The notes under the pieces are model-generated. The model saw only the letters and a program-made list of their open reading frames with translations, made no database searches and had not been told where the DNA came from. Position numbers and translations under genes: made by a program. A DNA stretch of 64,000 bases from Paeniglutamicibacter antarcticus_C (lineage in GTDB: Bacteria > Actinomycetota > Actinomycetes > Actinomycetales > Micrococcaceae), in the NCBI RefSeq assembly GCF_039544305.1, contig NZ_BAABLK010000022.1, positions 248,001 to 312,000 of the forward strand. The letters are read 5' to 3'. Shown here piece after piece: positions 33,468 through 43,194 of the stretch (within the stretch, counting starts at the first letter, position 1; each line of letters opens with the position of its first letter).

Positions 33468-36122
33468 ATGGGGCAGGTGAGCACGCAGCAATTCCGGCAG
33501 GAAAAACCCCAACGCAACAGCGACTTCGACCTGGCAGCCATCGGTAGCGGGCTGGTCTTTGCCCAATCCCTGCCAGAGCTCACCGCAGCGCTTGAAGCAG
33601 GCGGTTCATCGGCAACAGCAGTCATCCAGGCCCCGCCGGGAACAGGCAAGACAACCCTGGTTCCACCACTGGTGGCCAACCTGGTTGCGGCACGCTCCGG
33701 GGGACCGGCCCGCATCCTTGTCACCCAGCCACGCCGCGTCGCAGCCCGATCCGCAGCCCGACGCCTGGCCACCTTGGATTCCAGCTCCCTGGGCACCCGC
33801 GTGGGATTTACCGTGCGCGGGGAAAACACCACCGGCGCGGACACCCGAATCGAATTCGTGACCCCCGGGATCCTGCTGCGAAGGCTTATCTCGGATCCTG
33901 GGCTGGAATCGGTCGATGCGGTCATCATCGATGAGGTTCACGAACGCGGACTGGAAACCGACCTGCTCGTCGGCATGTTGCGCGAGGTCCACGAGTTACG
34001 TGGCGACCTGGTGCTGGTGGCGATGTCAGCGACCCTCGATGCACCGCGTTTTGCCCAGCTACTGGGGGATTCCAGCGGTGCCGGCAGGGCCCCGGTGGTT
34101 GACTGCCCGGCAGCGCTGTATCCCTTGGAAACCGTGTGGGCGCCGCCGGTGGCTCCCCGGCTCACAGACCGCGGGGTTTCGCGTACCTTCCTTGCCCACG
34201 TCGCAGCCACCGCGACGGCAGCCCACGCAGAAGCGATCGCCGCGGATCCGTCCATCGATGCTCTGGTTTTTGTTCCCGGAGCCTGGGAAGTCGCCGAGGT
34301 CGCCGCCCGGATAAGAACCCGGGCTCAGGGCACCGAGGTGTTGGAATTGCATGGACAGATCACCCCGGCGCTGCAGGATCGTGCGGTCTCGGGGCGCGAG
34401 CGCGGTGCGGCTGCACGAATCATCGTGTCCACCTCGCTGGCCGAATCCTCCCTTACCGTCCCCGGGGTCCGGTTGGTCATAGATTCCGGGCTGGCCCGCG
34501 AACCGCGAAGGGACGCGGCCCGCGAGATGAGCGGGCTTGTCACTGTCTCGGCGTCGCGGGCCGCGAGTGTCCAGCGTGCAGGGCGTGCCGCACGCCAGGG
34601 GCCGGGGACGGTGGTTCGCTGCTTCGAGGAAAAGGGTTTCGCCGCAGCCCCGGCGCATCCGCGCGCCGAAATCACTGTAGCCGACCTTACCTCCGCCGCG
34701 CTGATCCTGGCTTGTTGGGGTGCACCAGGTGGTGCCGGAATGCACCTGCCCGAGGCTCCTCCGTCCTCAAGCATGGCGGCGGCAACCTCGGTCCTGGCCC
34801 AGCTGGGAGCCCTCGACGAAGGCGGGCTCGCCACCTCGTTGGGCCGCCGGCTGGCCGGAGTCCCGGCCGACCCGCGCCTGGGACGCGCGCTGCTGGACGG
34901 GGCCCCGCTGCTGGGTGCCGGAAATGTCGCGCAATTCGTTGCCTTGCTGGCCGGTGATTACCGAGCCCAAGGCGCGGACTTGGAGGCGTTGCTGGTGGCC
35001 TTGCGCCATGGAAACCACCCGCAGTCCTCGGCCTGGAAGCGCGAAAGCTCCCGACTGGAACGGATCGCTCGGCAGGAGACCACCGGCAAGGCTGCCGTGG
35101 TTTCGCCAATCGGGAAGCTGCAGCCAGAAGCCGGACTTGGAATGGTGGTGGCCCTTGCCTTCCCCGGACGGGTCGCCCGACGTGTTCAGGACGCCACGGG
35201 CACTACCTACCTGTTTGCCTCCGGGACCCGTGCCGGACTGCCGGCTTCCAGCCCGTTGGCACACCACCGGTGGTTGGCGGTCGCCGAGGTAGCCCGGGCG
35301 GCCGGGCGCGACGCCGCAGGAACCGGAGCCCTGATCCGTGCCGCGGCACCCATCGACGAGGCCACCGCACTACTTGCAGCATCCCATCTGGAAACCGAGG
35401 GAACCAGCGTGGTCTTTGCGCGCGGCAAGCTCACCGCCCGCAGGGAACACCGGTTGGGCGCCATCGGACTTAACAGCACGCCGGTGCAAGCGACCCGGGA
35501 TCAGGGTCGTGCCGCGGTGCTGGTTGCGTTGCGCGAGAACGGGCTGGGGATGCTGAAGTTCGCCCCTGCTGCACAGCTGCTGCGCAGCAGGCTGGCGTTG
35601 CTGAACCGCGAACTCGGTTCCCCTTGGCCGGCCATGGACGATGCATCCCTGCTGGATGGGGCAGGGAACTGGCTAGCCCCCGAACTCGAGGCGCTCGCGG
35701 CAGGAAGGCCCCCGGGATCCTTGGACCTGGCTGATGCGCTGCGCCGGCTGCTGCCGTGGCCCGAGGCCACCGCCATGGAGGAGTTGGTTCCGGAGCGGCT
35801 TGCGGTTCCCAGCGGATCCAAGATCCGCATCACCTACCCGGGCGTCGAGGAACCGGAGGCACCGCCGGTGGTGGCGGTGAAGCTGCAGGAATGCTTTGGG
35901 CTGGCCGCTTCGCCGGCGCTGGTGCGCGGAAGGGTCCCCGTGCTCTTCCACCTGCTTTCCCCGGCCGGCCGGCCACTGGCTGTCACCGATGACCTGGCGT
36001 CGTTTTGGTCCGGGCCCTATGCGCAAGTTCGCGCGGAGAACCGGGGACGTTATCCCAAGCACCCATGGCCCGAGGACCCATGGAGTGCTCCGGCAACCAA
36101 GCACGTGAAGAAACGCATGTAG
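33468..36122 (+). CDS. hrpB: ATP-dependent helicase HrpB
   Basis: An 884-residue DEAH-family helicase of the HrpB type. Helicase motifs in order: Walker A APPGTGKTTL near residue 61, IDEVHERGLETD near 155, MSATLD near 186, STSLAESSLTVPGVR near 323 and QRAGRAARQGPG near 367, followed by a long helicase-associated C-terminal region with the HrpB tail near WPEATAMEEL. The cellular role in actinobacteria is unclear; RNA unwinding is presumed. The ATG at 33468 is used; a GTG nine bases later is equally possible. Confidence 0.92.
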   Translation: MGQVSTQQFRQEKPQRNSDFDLAAIGSGLVFAQSLPELTAALEAGGSSATAVIQAPPGTGKTTLVPPLVANLVAARSGGPARILVTQPRRVAARSAARRLATLDSSSLGTRVGFTVRGENTTGADTRIEFVTPGILLRRLISDPGLESVDAVIIDEVHERGLETDLLVGMLREVHELRGDLVLVAMSATLDAPRFAQLLGDSSGAGRAPVVDCPAALYPLETVWAPPVAPRLTDRGVSRTFLAHVAATATAAHAEAIAADPSIDALVFVPGAWEVAEVAARIRTRAQGTEVLELHGQITPALQDRAVSGRERGAAARIIVSTSLAESSLTVPGVRLVIDSGLAREPRRDAAREMSGLVTVSASRAASVQRAGRAARQGPGTVVRCFEEKGFAAAPAHPRAEITVADLTSAALILACWGAPGGAGMHLPEAPPSSSMAAATSVLAQLGALDEGGLATSLGRRLAGVPADPRLGRALLDGAPLLGAGNVAQFVALLAGDYRAQGADLEALLVALRHGNHPQSSAWKRESSRLERIARQETTGKAAVVSPIGKLQPEAGLGMVVALAFPGRVARRVQDATGTTYLFASGTRAGLPASSPLAHHRWLAVAEVARAAGRDAAGTGALIRAAAPIDEATALLAASHLETEGTSVVFARGKLTARREHRLGAIGLNSTPVQATRDQGRAAVLVALRENGLGMLKFAPAAQLLRSRLALLNRELGSPWPAMDDASLLDGAGNWLAPELEALAAGRPPGSLDLADALRRLLPWPEATAMEELVPERLAVPSGSKIRITYPGVEEPEAPPVVAVKLQECFGLAASPALVRGRVPVLFHLLSPAGRPLAVTDDLASFWSGPYAQVRAENRGRYPKHPWPEDPWSAPATKHVKKRM

Positions 36123-36222
36123 GGAGCGGCTTCCGGCGATGGCCACCGGGCCCAGGAAGCCCGCTTGCTGGGTGTTTTCCACGCTTGGGGAAGCACATCG
36201 TGCGGCACCGGGACCGCAACGA

Positions 36223-37053
36223 TCAGGTGAGCTGGAGCATTTGCCGGGTCTGCTCCCAGAGCGAGCTGCAAAGCGATACATCATTGGCCTGCGGATTGGT
36301 TCGGGCAACCTTGCGATGCTTGAAGTATGCGCCCGAGGGCCACGTTCGGTCCCGCCCCTGCCCGGCAAGCCAGATCAACGTATCGGCACCCTTGGCCGGT
36401 GTTGCGAGGAAAGCGGAGATGAACCGGTTGGCGTAAATGCTTTCCATGGACGAGCCGGGGGCGCGTGAAAAGCCTGTGCGGACGATCCCCGGATGGAACG
36501 CGGCAGCTCCAAGGCCTTGGGAACCAAAGCGTCGTTGCAGCTCGCTGGTGAACATGATCTGTTCGAGTTTGGCGTTTCCGTAGGCGCGCTTGGGATCGTA
36601 ATAGCGCTCCGCATTCAGATCCGAGAGATCCACCTTGCCGTAAAGGCGGTTGGCCACGCTGGAGGTATTGATGACAGCGGCCCGTGAAGCCACGAGGCGG
36701 TCAAGAAGAAGATGCGTGAGCAGGTACGGGGCGAGATAGTTGACCTGTAAGGTCAGTTCAAAACCGTCATCGGTGCTCTGCCGGGCCGGGGTGAAGATGC
36801 CTCCGGCGTTGTTGGCCAGCACGTCGATTTGCGGGTACCTCTGAAGCAGCAGCGAGGCGAGGGCACGGACTTCGTCGAGCTGGGAGAAATCGGCGAGGTA
36901 GTGATCGGCCCTGAGCTCCCGGGCAATGGCCGCGGTCTTTTCCCTGTTTCGTCCAACCAAGACCATTTTGTGCCCCTGTAGGCTCAGTGCGCGTGCGGCT
37001 TCGGCCCCGATGCCATCGCTCGCTCCGGTGATTATCATCGTTTGTTGTTTCAT
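36223..37053 (-). CDS. SDR-family oxidoreductase (retinol-dehydrogenase-like)
   Basis: A 276-residue short-chain dehydrogenase with TGASDGIGAEAAR near residue 9, NNAGGIF near 80, the catalytic serine in INTSSVANR near 128 and YGNAK (Tyr-x-x-x-Lys) near 154. NADP is suggested by the basic residues after the second strand (GRNREK). Substrate unknown. GAAAGG lies 6 bases before the ATG at 37053. It is transcribed opposite to hrpB and followed at a distance by the VOC gene on the same strand upstream. Confidence 0.88.
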   Translation of the reverse strand: MKQQTMIITGASDGIGAEAARALSLQGHKMVLVGRNREKTAAIARELRADHYLADFSQLDEVRALASLLLQRYPQIDVLANNAGGIFTPARQSTDDGFELTLQVNYLAPYLLTHLLLDRLVASRAAVINTSSVANRLYGKVDLSDLNAERYYDPKRAYGNAKLEQIMFTSELQRRFGSQGLGAAAFHPGIVRTGFSRAPGSSMESIYANRFISAFLATPAKGADTLIWLAGQGRDRTWPSGAYFKHRKVARTNPQANDVSLCSSLWEQTRQMLQLT

Positions 37054-37170
37054 GCAGGGCCTTTCGATCAAAACCAGGGACGGATACACGATGTAGCCTA
37101 GTCGGCGCATGGTACGGGCAGCACATGCGGCCAGCAGGCCCGGGTCGCGGGCCGAAATCTGTTCGGTTTC

Positions 37171-37524
37171 CTAGCCGAGGTGGGACAGTACGTTGATGAT
37201 GTTCCCGGACGCTTCGCGAAAGAAGAACCGTCGAACGCCCCACGGCTCGTCCTGGAGCTCGTCCATGATTTCCAGGCCGCGGGCGCAGGCGGTGGCGTAT
37301 GCGGCATCGACATTATCGCCCTGAATCGATGCCTGCGGATTGACGGGGGCCGTGGGATCCCGGGTCATCAGGAAGACCTGATGGGCACCCGAAACATCTG
37401 CAAACGTCACGATCCAGCCGTGGTTCATCAGCTCCACAAGCCCCAGCACCTCGGCATGGTTGCGGCGTTCGGCCTCGATGCTCTTCACGGTGATGATCGG
37501 AACAACTCGTTTGTTCACAGTCAT
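37171..37524 (-). CDS. VOC (glyoxalase/bleomycin-resistance) family protein
   Basis: A 117-residue single-module vicinal-oxygen-chelate protein. The opening strand VVPIITVKSIEAER and the closing segment GVRRFFFREASGNIINVLSH with its conserved Phe-Arg-Glu-x-x-Gly-Asn arrangement are typical. Such proteins act as glyoxalases, dioxygenase-like enzymes or drug-binding proteins. The usual first metal histidine is not obvious, so catalysis is uncertain. No ribosome binding site is seen before the ATG at 37524. Confidence 0.8.
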   Translation of the reverse strand: MTVNKRVVPIITVKSIEAERRNHAEVLGLVELMNHGWIVTFADVSGAHQVFLMTRDPTAPVNPQASIQGDNVDAAYATACARGLEIMDELQDEPWGVRRFFFREASGNIINVLSHLG

Positions 37525-37686
37525 GAACCAAAACTGGCATGTCCACATGGGCCTCGTCAACGACCTGCACGAACCACGCGCCCGGTTGGTGCAGGTGAAC
37601 CATGAGCGCCGATCATGGCCCGATGGCGGTAACTTGCTTCCCGGTTCCAGCGGGACGGGTGCGGCGGACCACGGCGCGGAAAGACA

Positions 37687-37730
37687 TGTGCTCCAGCACC
37701 GCCGGAAGGAATCCGGGGTACTGGAGCACA
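37687..37730 (-). terminator. Nested hairpin after the acyl-CoA dehydrogenase gene
   Basis: Ten-base arms (TGTGCTCCAG at 37687-37696 and its complement at 37721-37730) enclose a smaller CCGG/CCGG stem. It lies 25 bases past the stop of the minus-strand acyl-CoA dehydrogenase gene; the T-run after it is short (TCTTT). Confidence 0.5.
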
Positions 37731-37755
37731 CGGGATACGGCAGTAAGGGCCTGAT

Positions 37756-38988
37756 CTAGGCGAAGGCGGATATCCCGGTGATCGAGCGGCCGATGATCAA
37801 TGCTTGGACGGTCTCGGTGCCCTCGTAGGTGTGGATGGCCTCGATGTCGGCGATGTGCCGGGCCACGCGGTTGCGCAGCAGGATGCCGTTGCCGCCAAGC
37901 AGGTCACGTGCGTTGGAGGCAATCCCGCGGGCCAGCCGGGTGCAGGTGAACTTGGCAAGCGATGCCTGCACCGGACTCAACGTGCCGGCCTCCTCGCGTT
38001 TGGTGGCCTGCATGACGGAAAGCTGCATGGTGGCAAGCTCGGAGTGCATCCTGGCCAAGCGCTCCTGGACGATCTGGCTTGCGGCAAGTGGGCGGCCGAA
38101 CTGGATACGCTGTGCCGCGTACTGCACGGCGGTCTCGTAGCAGGCGGTTGCATGGCCCACCGCCGACCACGCAACGCCCAGGCGGGTGGCGAAGAGGACC
38201 TTGGCGGTGTCCTTGAAGCTGCTGGCACCGGGCAGCACATGGGAATCGGGGACGAACACGTCATCGAGGCGAATGTGGGCCTGCCAGATGGCACGCAGCG
38301 AAAGCTTGCCCTCGATGGTGGTGCCCGTGTACCCCTCCCACTCCTGTTGCACGATGAAGCCGCGGACCTTCTTCTCCCCGTCGCGTGCCCACACGATGGT
38401 GATCCCGCCGGTGGAGCCGTTGCCGATCCACTTCTTCTCGCCGCTGATCCGGTAACCGCCTTCGACCTTGGTGGCACGGGTTTCGAGTGAAACCGAGTCG
38501 GAACCGTGGGTCGGTTCGGTCAGCGCGAAGGCGCCGAGGACCTCGGCGGTGGCAAGTTTCGGGCCCCAGTGGGCGATCTGCTCGGGGGAACCGCACTCGG
38601 TGATCGAACGCAGGGCCAGTCCTGCCTGGACTGCGGCGATGGTGCCCACCGAACCGTCTGCACGCGAGAGTTCCATGTTCACCAGCCCGGCGGCAAGCAC
38701 GCTCATTTGGGGGTAGCCCTCAAGGGTAAGGCCGTCGCGCAGCAGGTCAAGGTCGCCCAGGCGTTTGGCCAGATCCAGGGGGTAGTCGGAATTGTCCCAG
38801 TACTCGTCGATGACGGGGCGCACTTCCGTGAGCCCGAATTCCCTTGCGCGGCCCCAGTATTCGCGGTCGGCAGCAGGAATGTCTTCGAAAAGGCCTGCCG
38901 GGTCGACGTCAACCTCGCCCCATAGCTCGTACTCCGGTTCAACGACCCCGGTGGGAAATTCGGTGTTGAGGCTGGCTTCAATGCTCAT
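37756..38988 (-). CDS. Acyl-CoA dehydrogenase
   Basis: A 410-residue flavin acyl-CoA dehydrogenase resembling glutaryl-CoA dehydrogenases and plant ACX4-type enzymes. Signature segments are FALTEPTHGSDS near residue 164, GEKKWIGNGSTGG near 195, and the C-terminal LLGGNGILLRNRVARHIADIE with the catalytic acid region EAIHTYEGTETVQ near 385-398. It introduces an alpha-beta double bond into an acyl-CoA, passing electrons to ETF. AAAGGG lies 12 bases before the ATG at 38988. The TetR-type gene 85 bases upstream on the same strand may control it. Confidence 0.9.
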   Translation of the reverse strand: MSIEASLNTEFPTGVVEPEYELWGEVDVDPAGLFEDIPAADREYWGRAREFGLTEVRPVIDEYWDNSDYPLDLAKRLGDLDLLRDGLTLEGYPQMSVLAAGLVNMELSRADGSVGTIAAVQAGLALRSITECGSPEQIAHWGPKLATAEVLGAFALTEPTHGSDSVSLETRATKVEGGYRISGEKKWIGNGSTGGITIVWARDGEKKVRGFIVQQEWEGYTGTTIEGKLSLRAIWQAHIRLDDVFVPDSHVLPGASSFKDTAKVLFATRLGVAWSAVGHATACYETAVQYAAQRIQFGRPLAASQIVQERLARMHSELATMQLSVMQATKREEAGTLSPVQASLAKFTCTRLARGIASNARDLLGGNGILLRNRVARHIADIEAIHTYEGTETVQALIIGRSITGISAFA

Positions 38989-39073
38989 GGGTGCTGGTGC
39001 CCTTTCGTAATCGACGCGGATGTCGCTAGGCACAAGCATACTGAAACTCAGTGTCAGGTCAAGGCACTGAGGA

Positions 39074-39757
39074 TCACCTGTGGATGCCGTCGAGGGCCTC
39101 GCGCACTTGGGTGAGCACGGTTTCAGTGTCGGGGGTGGCTCCAGCAATCGTGATGACCACTGTCGTCGGCTCCGATGCCGGGCCCTGGTCTTGGGGTTCG
39201 AGCACCGGAAGGTACAACGCGCCCAGAGCAGCCAGTTCCCGTTCCAGCTCCACGCGCTTGGTCTGCTCGGGATCGCGCAGCCAACGCCGCAGGTGGTCGT
39301 TGTGGACCGCGACCACCCCGGAGGCGAACGCGATGCACATGGCACGGCCGTGGGGAAGATCGTAAAGCCCCTTGTAGCGCAGGTGGTTGCGGAAGACCCT
39401 CTCGTAACGATGGATCGAGACAAGCTCGCGGTCGCGCAGCGAGGGAACATCGAGCAACAGCCGGTGGCGCAGCCCCGCGGCTTCGGGCCGGGCGGTGTGC
39501 TGGTCGAAGACCGTCAGCCCGGCGTGCACCAATGCCGCCACGGGCCCGGCCGCGGAAGTTGCCAGCACCGTTTCAAGGTGGTGGATGATCGTTTCCATGT
39601 CAGCAAAGACCATTTCCTCCTTGGAGCCGAAGCGGCGGAAGAAGGTGGAACGTGAAATGCCCGCGGCCTGGGCCAGGGAATCGACGCTGGTGGCGTCGAA
39701 GCCTTTTTCGACGAGCAGGCGCAGCGCGGCGTCGGGAACCGCGGAGGAGGTGATCAT
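39074..39757 (-). CDS. TetR-family transcriptional regulator
   Basis: A 227-residue regulator with a TetR N-terminal helix-turn-helix: AALRLLVEKGFDATSVD, then AQAAGISRSTFFRRFGSKEEM near residues 28-48. The C-terminal ligand domain is not assignable. No ribosome binding site stands before the ATG at 39757, so the true start may be slightly further upstream, where the frame is open. It lies just upstream of the acyl-CoA dehydrogenase gene on the same strand and divergent from the DoxX-like gene, the usual position for a local repressor. Confidence 0.88.
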   Translation of the reverse strand: MITSSAVPDAALRLLVEKGFDATSVDSLAQAAGISRSTFFRRFGSKEEMVFADMETIIHHLETVLATSAAGPVAALVHAGLTVFDQHTARPEAAGLRHRLLLDVPSLRDRELVSIHRYERVFRNHLRYKGLYDLPHGRAMCIAFASGVVAVHNDHLRRWLRDPEQTKRVELERELAALGALYLPVLEPQDQGPASEPTTVVITIAGATPDTETVLTQVREALDGIHR

Positions 39758-39965
39758 GACCGCGAATCTAGCACGCTGGGCGATGCGCCGCCCTGCATAT
39801 GACCGCGGGAGGGCCAAAATGTGGCCAACCCGATGCAAACCGAAGCCGGACCGAGGGAACACGGCTGCGCCACACCGTGGCAGCCCTAGCGGTAGCACGG
39901 GGATAAACCCTAAGGTGGGAGAAGAAACAAGAGAAGCACAGGCCCCCAACACCAGGAGAAAACCC

Positions 39966-40430
39966 ATGGGAATCAACATTGCCAACGTAGCGCTACGACT
40001 CGTCTCGGGTTCCTACATCCTCAACAGCGGCATCGGCAAGCTGCGCCTGCCGGTCGAATCGGCCCAGGAAATCCAGACCATGGTCTCAAACGCCGTCCCG
40101 CAGGTCCAGAAGATGGAGCCGGCCGTATTCGGCAAGGCACTGGCCATGGGGGAGATCGTCGTGGGTTCTGCCCTGCTGACCCCGTTCATCCCGTCCCGGC
40201 TGGCCGGCCTGGGCCTGGGCGCCTTCGCCGCCGGGCTTGTGGCCACCTACCTCAAGACCCCGGGAATGACCGAGTCCGACGGCGTGCGCCCAACCCCCAA
40301 TGGCGTGCACATGGCCAAGGACCTGCTGTTCGCCGGGATTGCGGTCGCCCTGGTCTTCGGGCGCGGCAAGCACAAGACCAAGGTCAAGGAAGTACCGGTC
40401 AAGAAGGACAAGAAGGACAAGAAGAAGTAG
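39966..40430 (+). CDS. DoxX-like small membrane protein
   Basis: A 154-residue protein with about four hydrophobic segments (residues 5-20, 55-72, 76-93 and 118-134), the opening LRLVSGSYILNSGIGKL and a very basic Lys-rich C-terminal tail (KKDKKDKKK). This layout suits the DoxX/DoxD-like family, whose roles in thiosulfate or redox stress are known only for a few members. AGGAGA lies about 8 bases before the ATG at 39966. Confidence 0.72.
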   Translation: MGINIANVALRLVSGSYILNSGIGKLRLPVESAQEIQTMVSNAVPQVQKMEPAVFGKALAMGEIVVGSALLTPFIPSRLAGLGLGAFAAGLVATYLKTPGMTESDGVRPTPNGVHMAKDLLFAGIAVALVFGRGKHKTKVKEVPVKKDKKDKKK

Positions 40431-40466
40431 TACTAGCCTTCTTGGCTTGAAAAAGGCGCGTGCGGA

Positions 40467-41969
40467 TCAATTTGTGCGCGCGCCCTTGCGGAACATCAGG
40501 GCCACCAGGGCAGCGGCCATCGCAACGATTCCCGGAAGCAGCAGCGCCTGGCCCAAGGCCAGGGAGAACGCCTCGTGCAGGAACTGCGGCACCGGGCCGC
40601 CGCCATCGGCCGCCCCGCTAGGGATCGCCGGGGCGCCGGCGCCCATGGAGGCCACGACCTTTTCGGACTCGAGAGCAATGCGTGATTCCATCATCAGCGC
40701 GATCAGTGCCGAACCCAGCACCGCGCCGACCTGTCGTGTGGTGTTGTAGACCCCTGATCCGGCACCCGCATCGGCCTGGCCCAGGTCCCGGGTGGCGGTG
40801 AGCGAAACCGATGGCCAGACCATCGCGGACCCGACGCCCATGAATACCGGCGGAATCAGCAGCACCCAGAACGGGGTGTCCGCGCGCATGATCAGCCCAT
40901 AGGCGGTGATCGAGGCCCCGAAGAGAAAGAACCCGGGAACCGCGAAGTACTTGGCTTCGATGCGTGAAATGTTCTTGCCGATGATCGGTGCCAGGATGCC
41001 GGAAATGATCGCCATGGGCGCGATCATCAGTGCGGAGAGCGTGGGGGTCAACCCGCGCACCGACTGCAGGTAGAGGATCATCGGGAAGCTCATGGCCGTG
41101 ATCGAGAGCCCCATGAAGGTGATCGCGATGTTCGCCAAGGAAAAGTTCCTGTCCTTGAACAAGCCCAGCGGCACCAACGGCTCGGAGCGGTTGGCGGCCT
41201 GCCACCAAATAAACAGGCCCAGCAACACGATTCCACCGATGATCAGGTGCCAGGAACCTACCGGTCCGATGAACGGACCCCAGTTGTGGGCGTTGCCTTC
41301 CTGGATGCCGAAGACCAGGGCGAACATGGCCACCGCACTCAGTGCGACGCCCAGCCAATCGAAGGATTGTGCGTGGCGTTCAAGCTTGGGGACCTTGACC
41401 AGCACACGCCAGATCGCCAGGACGCCTACCGGCACGTTGACGAAGAAGATCCATTCCCAGCCCAGCGTGTCCACGAAGATACCCCCGGCAATCGGGCCAA
41501 CCAAGGTGGCGATGCCGGCGACGGCTCCCCATACGCCCATGGCCGCGCCGCGCCGCGCGTAGGGGAACATGCGTGTGATGAACGTCATGGTCTGCGGGCT
41601 CATCAACGAGGCACCGAGCCCCTGCACCACGCGGGCAACGATCAATGTGCCCACATCCGGGGAGAGCCCGCACCAGAGCGAGGAAAGCGTGAAGATGACA
41701 AGACCGACGAGGTAAATATTGCGCGGACCGAACCTGTCACCCATGCGTCCGGTGATCAACAGGGGTACCGCGAATGCCAATAGGTAGGCGCTGTTGACCC
41801 AGATGACGCCGTTGATGTCGGTGGCTAGGCCGTTCATGATCGCCGGCATCGCCGTCGAGACGATGGTTGAGTCAACCAGGATCATGAAGAACCCGATGAC
41901 CAACGCCCACAGGGCACCCCAAGCGCGCTTGTCCTGGGCTTTTTCGGTATCTATCTGATTCACACTCAC
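40467..41969 (-). CDS. DHA2-family MFS exporter (EmrB/QacA type)
   Basis: A 500-residue major facilitator with 14 predicted membrane segments. Motif C-like and drug:H+ antiporter-2 features include VDSTIVSTAMPAI near residue 32, GRMGDRFGPRN near 73, RVVQGLGASLMSPQ near 112 and LGWEWIFFVNVPVG near 168. It probably expels hydrophobic drugs or antiseptics with proton exchange. The start is GTG at 41969 (or 41963). No ribosome binding site is present but TACACT stands just upstream, so the mRNA may be leaderless. A perfect palindrome overlaps start and -10. Confidence 0.92.
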   Translation of the reverse strand: MSVNQIDTEKAQDKRAWGALWALVIGFFMILVDSTIVSTAMPAIMNGLATDINGVIWVNSAYLLAFAVPLLITGRMGDRFGPRNIYLVGLVIFTLSSLWCGLSPDVGTLIVARVVQGLGASLMSPQTMTFITRMFPYARRGAAMGVWGAVAGIATLVGPIAGGIFVDTLGWEWIFFVNVPVGVLAIWRVLVKVPKLERHAQSFDWLGVALSAVAMFALVFGIQEGNAHNWGPFIGPVGSWHLIIGGIVLLGLFIWWQAANRSEPLVPLGLFKDRNFSLANIAITFMGLSITAMSFPMILYLQSVRGLTPTLSALMIAPMAIISGILAPIIGKNISRIEAKYFAVPGFFLFGASITAYGLIMRADTPFWVLLIPPVFMGVGSAMVWPSVSLTATRDLGQADAGAGSGVYNTTRQVGAVLGSALIALMMESRIALESEKVVASMGAGAPAIPSGAADGGGPVPQFLHEAFSLALGQALLLPGIVAMAAALVALMFRKGARTN

Positions 41970-41980
41970 CGATTGAGTGT
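41962..41980 (-). promoter_or_regulatory. Palindromic operator overlapping -10 and start of the MFS gene
   Basis: ACACTCA and TGAGTGT are perfect 7-base arms around 5 bases. The right arm overlaps the minus-strand -10 candidate TACACT (41981-41976), and the left arm covers the GTG start. A repressor bound here would block both promoter and start codon. No regulator gene adjoins; the TetR-type gene at 39074 is 2 kb away. Confidence 0.5.
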
Positions 41981-42047
41981 ACGCGCACGGATTGAATGGA
42001 TAAAGAGTGTCCTGTGCACCGCCACGGCCCGGGCATCTCCGGGTCGG

Positions 42048-43043
42048 CTAGGGGAGATTGACGACGCCCTCGATGCAGGTCCGGGATTGTCCGGCAATCC
42101 AGACGCCGTCGGCATCGCTGCTCACATGCAGCATCGCCGCGCGGCCTAGGCGGGTGCCTTGGCGCACCACGTAGGACTCCGGGGCCAGCCCGGAGGAAGT
42201 GAGCCAGACACCGAACCCGGCGTTCAGCGATCCGGTCGCCGGATCCTCGGGCAGGCCCTCGCCGGGGCAGAATGCCCGGACCTCGTAGTCCGCAGGTGCA
42301 CCGGTGACAACGTTGCGAAAGCGCTGGGACCCACGACGTTCATCGGCCTCAGAGAGGGGGCTCAGCTCTTCGCGTGCGCCGGCGGGCCGGGCCTCCGGGG
42401 CCTGTGGATCATAGGACCTGGCAGCGATCCCCTGGCCGGTGTGTGGGCCGATGACCCCGACTTCGAGCCCGGCGAGCATGTTGTAGTCCGGTTCCAGGGA
42501 GAGCACCAGCTCAGCGTCGCGCAGCAGCAGCCCGGCAAAGTGAGGGCCGTTCGCCAACCACTGGTGGCCGACCACGTCTTCGCGCGTGATGCCCAGGCCG
42601 GTCACGGCCCATTCCAGGACGTCGTCCTCGAGCTCGCCGGTGCGCATCATCGGGGGAGCCTTGAAGGCCAGGGACTCGGACTCGGCTCCGGATTCCCCCG
42701 GAACGCGGCGGACCTCGATGAGCCCGGCATCACACTGTTGGATCAGCGCTGCGGGGTTCTTGGGTACCCCGCCGGCCTCGAGCCATGCGTGTGCGGCACC
42801 CAGGGTGGGGTGGCCTGCGAAGGGAAGCTCGGTGGTGGTGGTGAAGATGCGCACGCGGTAGTCGGCATCGGGGTGCGTGGCGGGGAAGAGGAACGCCGTT
42901 TCGGCCAAGTTGGTCCAGTTGGCGAAGTTCAGCATCTGCGCGTCACTGAGCCCCTCGCCGTCCAACACCACGGCCAAGCCGTTTCCGGTGTAAGGGGAGG
43001 AGGAGAAGACATCGACCTGCTTGTATGGACGCGCAATATTCAT
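42048..43043 (-). CDS. PhzF-family isomerase
   Basis: A 331-residue member of the PhzF family, named after the phenazine-pathway isomerase but common in bacteria without phenazines. The catalytic glutamate is in NLAETAFLF near residue 47; further signatures are LPFAGHPTLGAAH near 72 and CPGEGLPEDPATGSLNAG near 260. Two diaminopimelate-epimerase-like domains are implied by length. No good ribosome binding site precedes the ATG at 43043. No other phenazine genes are present. Confidence 0.9.
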   Translation of the reverse strand: MNIARPYKQVDVFSSSPYTGNGLAVVLDGEGLSDAQMLNFANWTNLAETAFLFPATHPDADYRVRIFTTTTELPFAGHPTLGAAHAWLEAGGVPKNPAALIQQCDAGLIEVRRVPGESGAESESLAFKAPPMMRTGELEDDVLEWAVTGLGITREDVVGHQWLANGPHFAGLLLRDAELVLSLEPDYNMLAGLEVGVIGPHTGQGIAARSYDPQAPEARPAGAREELSPLSEADERRGSQRFRNVVTGAPADYEVRAFCPGEGLPEDPATGSLNAGFGVWLTSSGLAPESYVVRQGTRLGRAAMLHVSSDADGVWIAGQSRTCIEGVVNLP

Positions 43044-43194
43044 GCATGAATCGTGACACATCCGTCGAAACGGTGCGCCGCATGACGCCGTTTTGTCATT
43101 CAACATGCGTGTTGCGGGGCACCGGCCGCACCCCACGATTGTCGTGGAATGCAGCAAGTGCCCCGTTGTAGGTGCCGGGCTGGGGTGCGGAGGC

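Noticed and set aside
36223..37053. SDR gene as part of an aromatic pathway
   Set aside because: It has no catabolic neighbours; SDR substrate cannot be inferred from this context.
42048..43043. A phenazine biosynthesis locus around the PhzF-like gene
   Set aside because: PhzF relatives are widespread without phenazines and no other phz gene is present.
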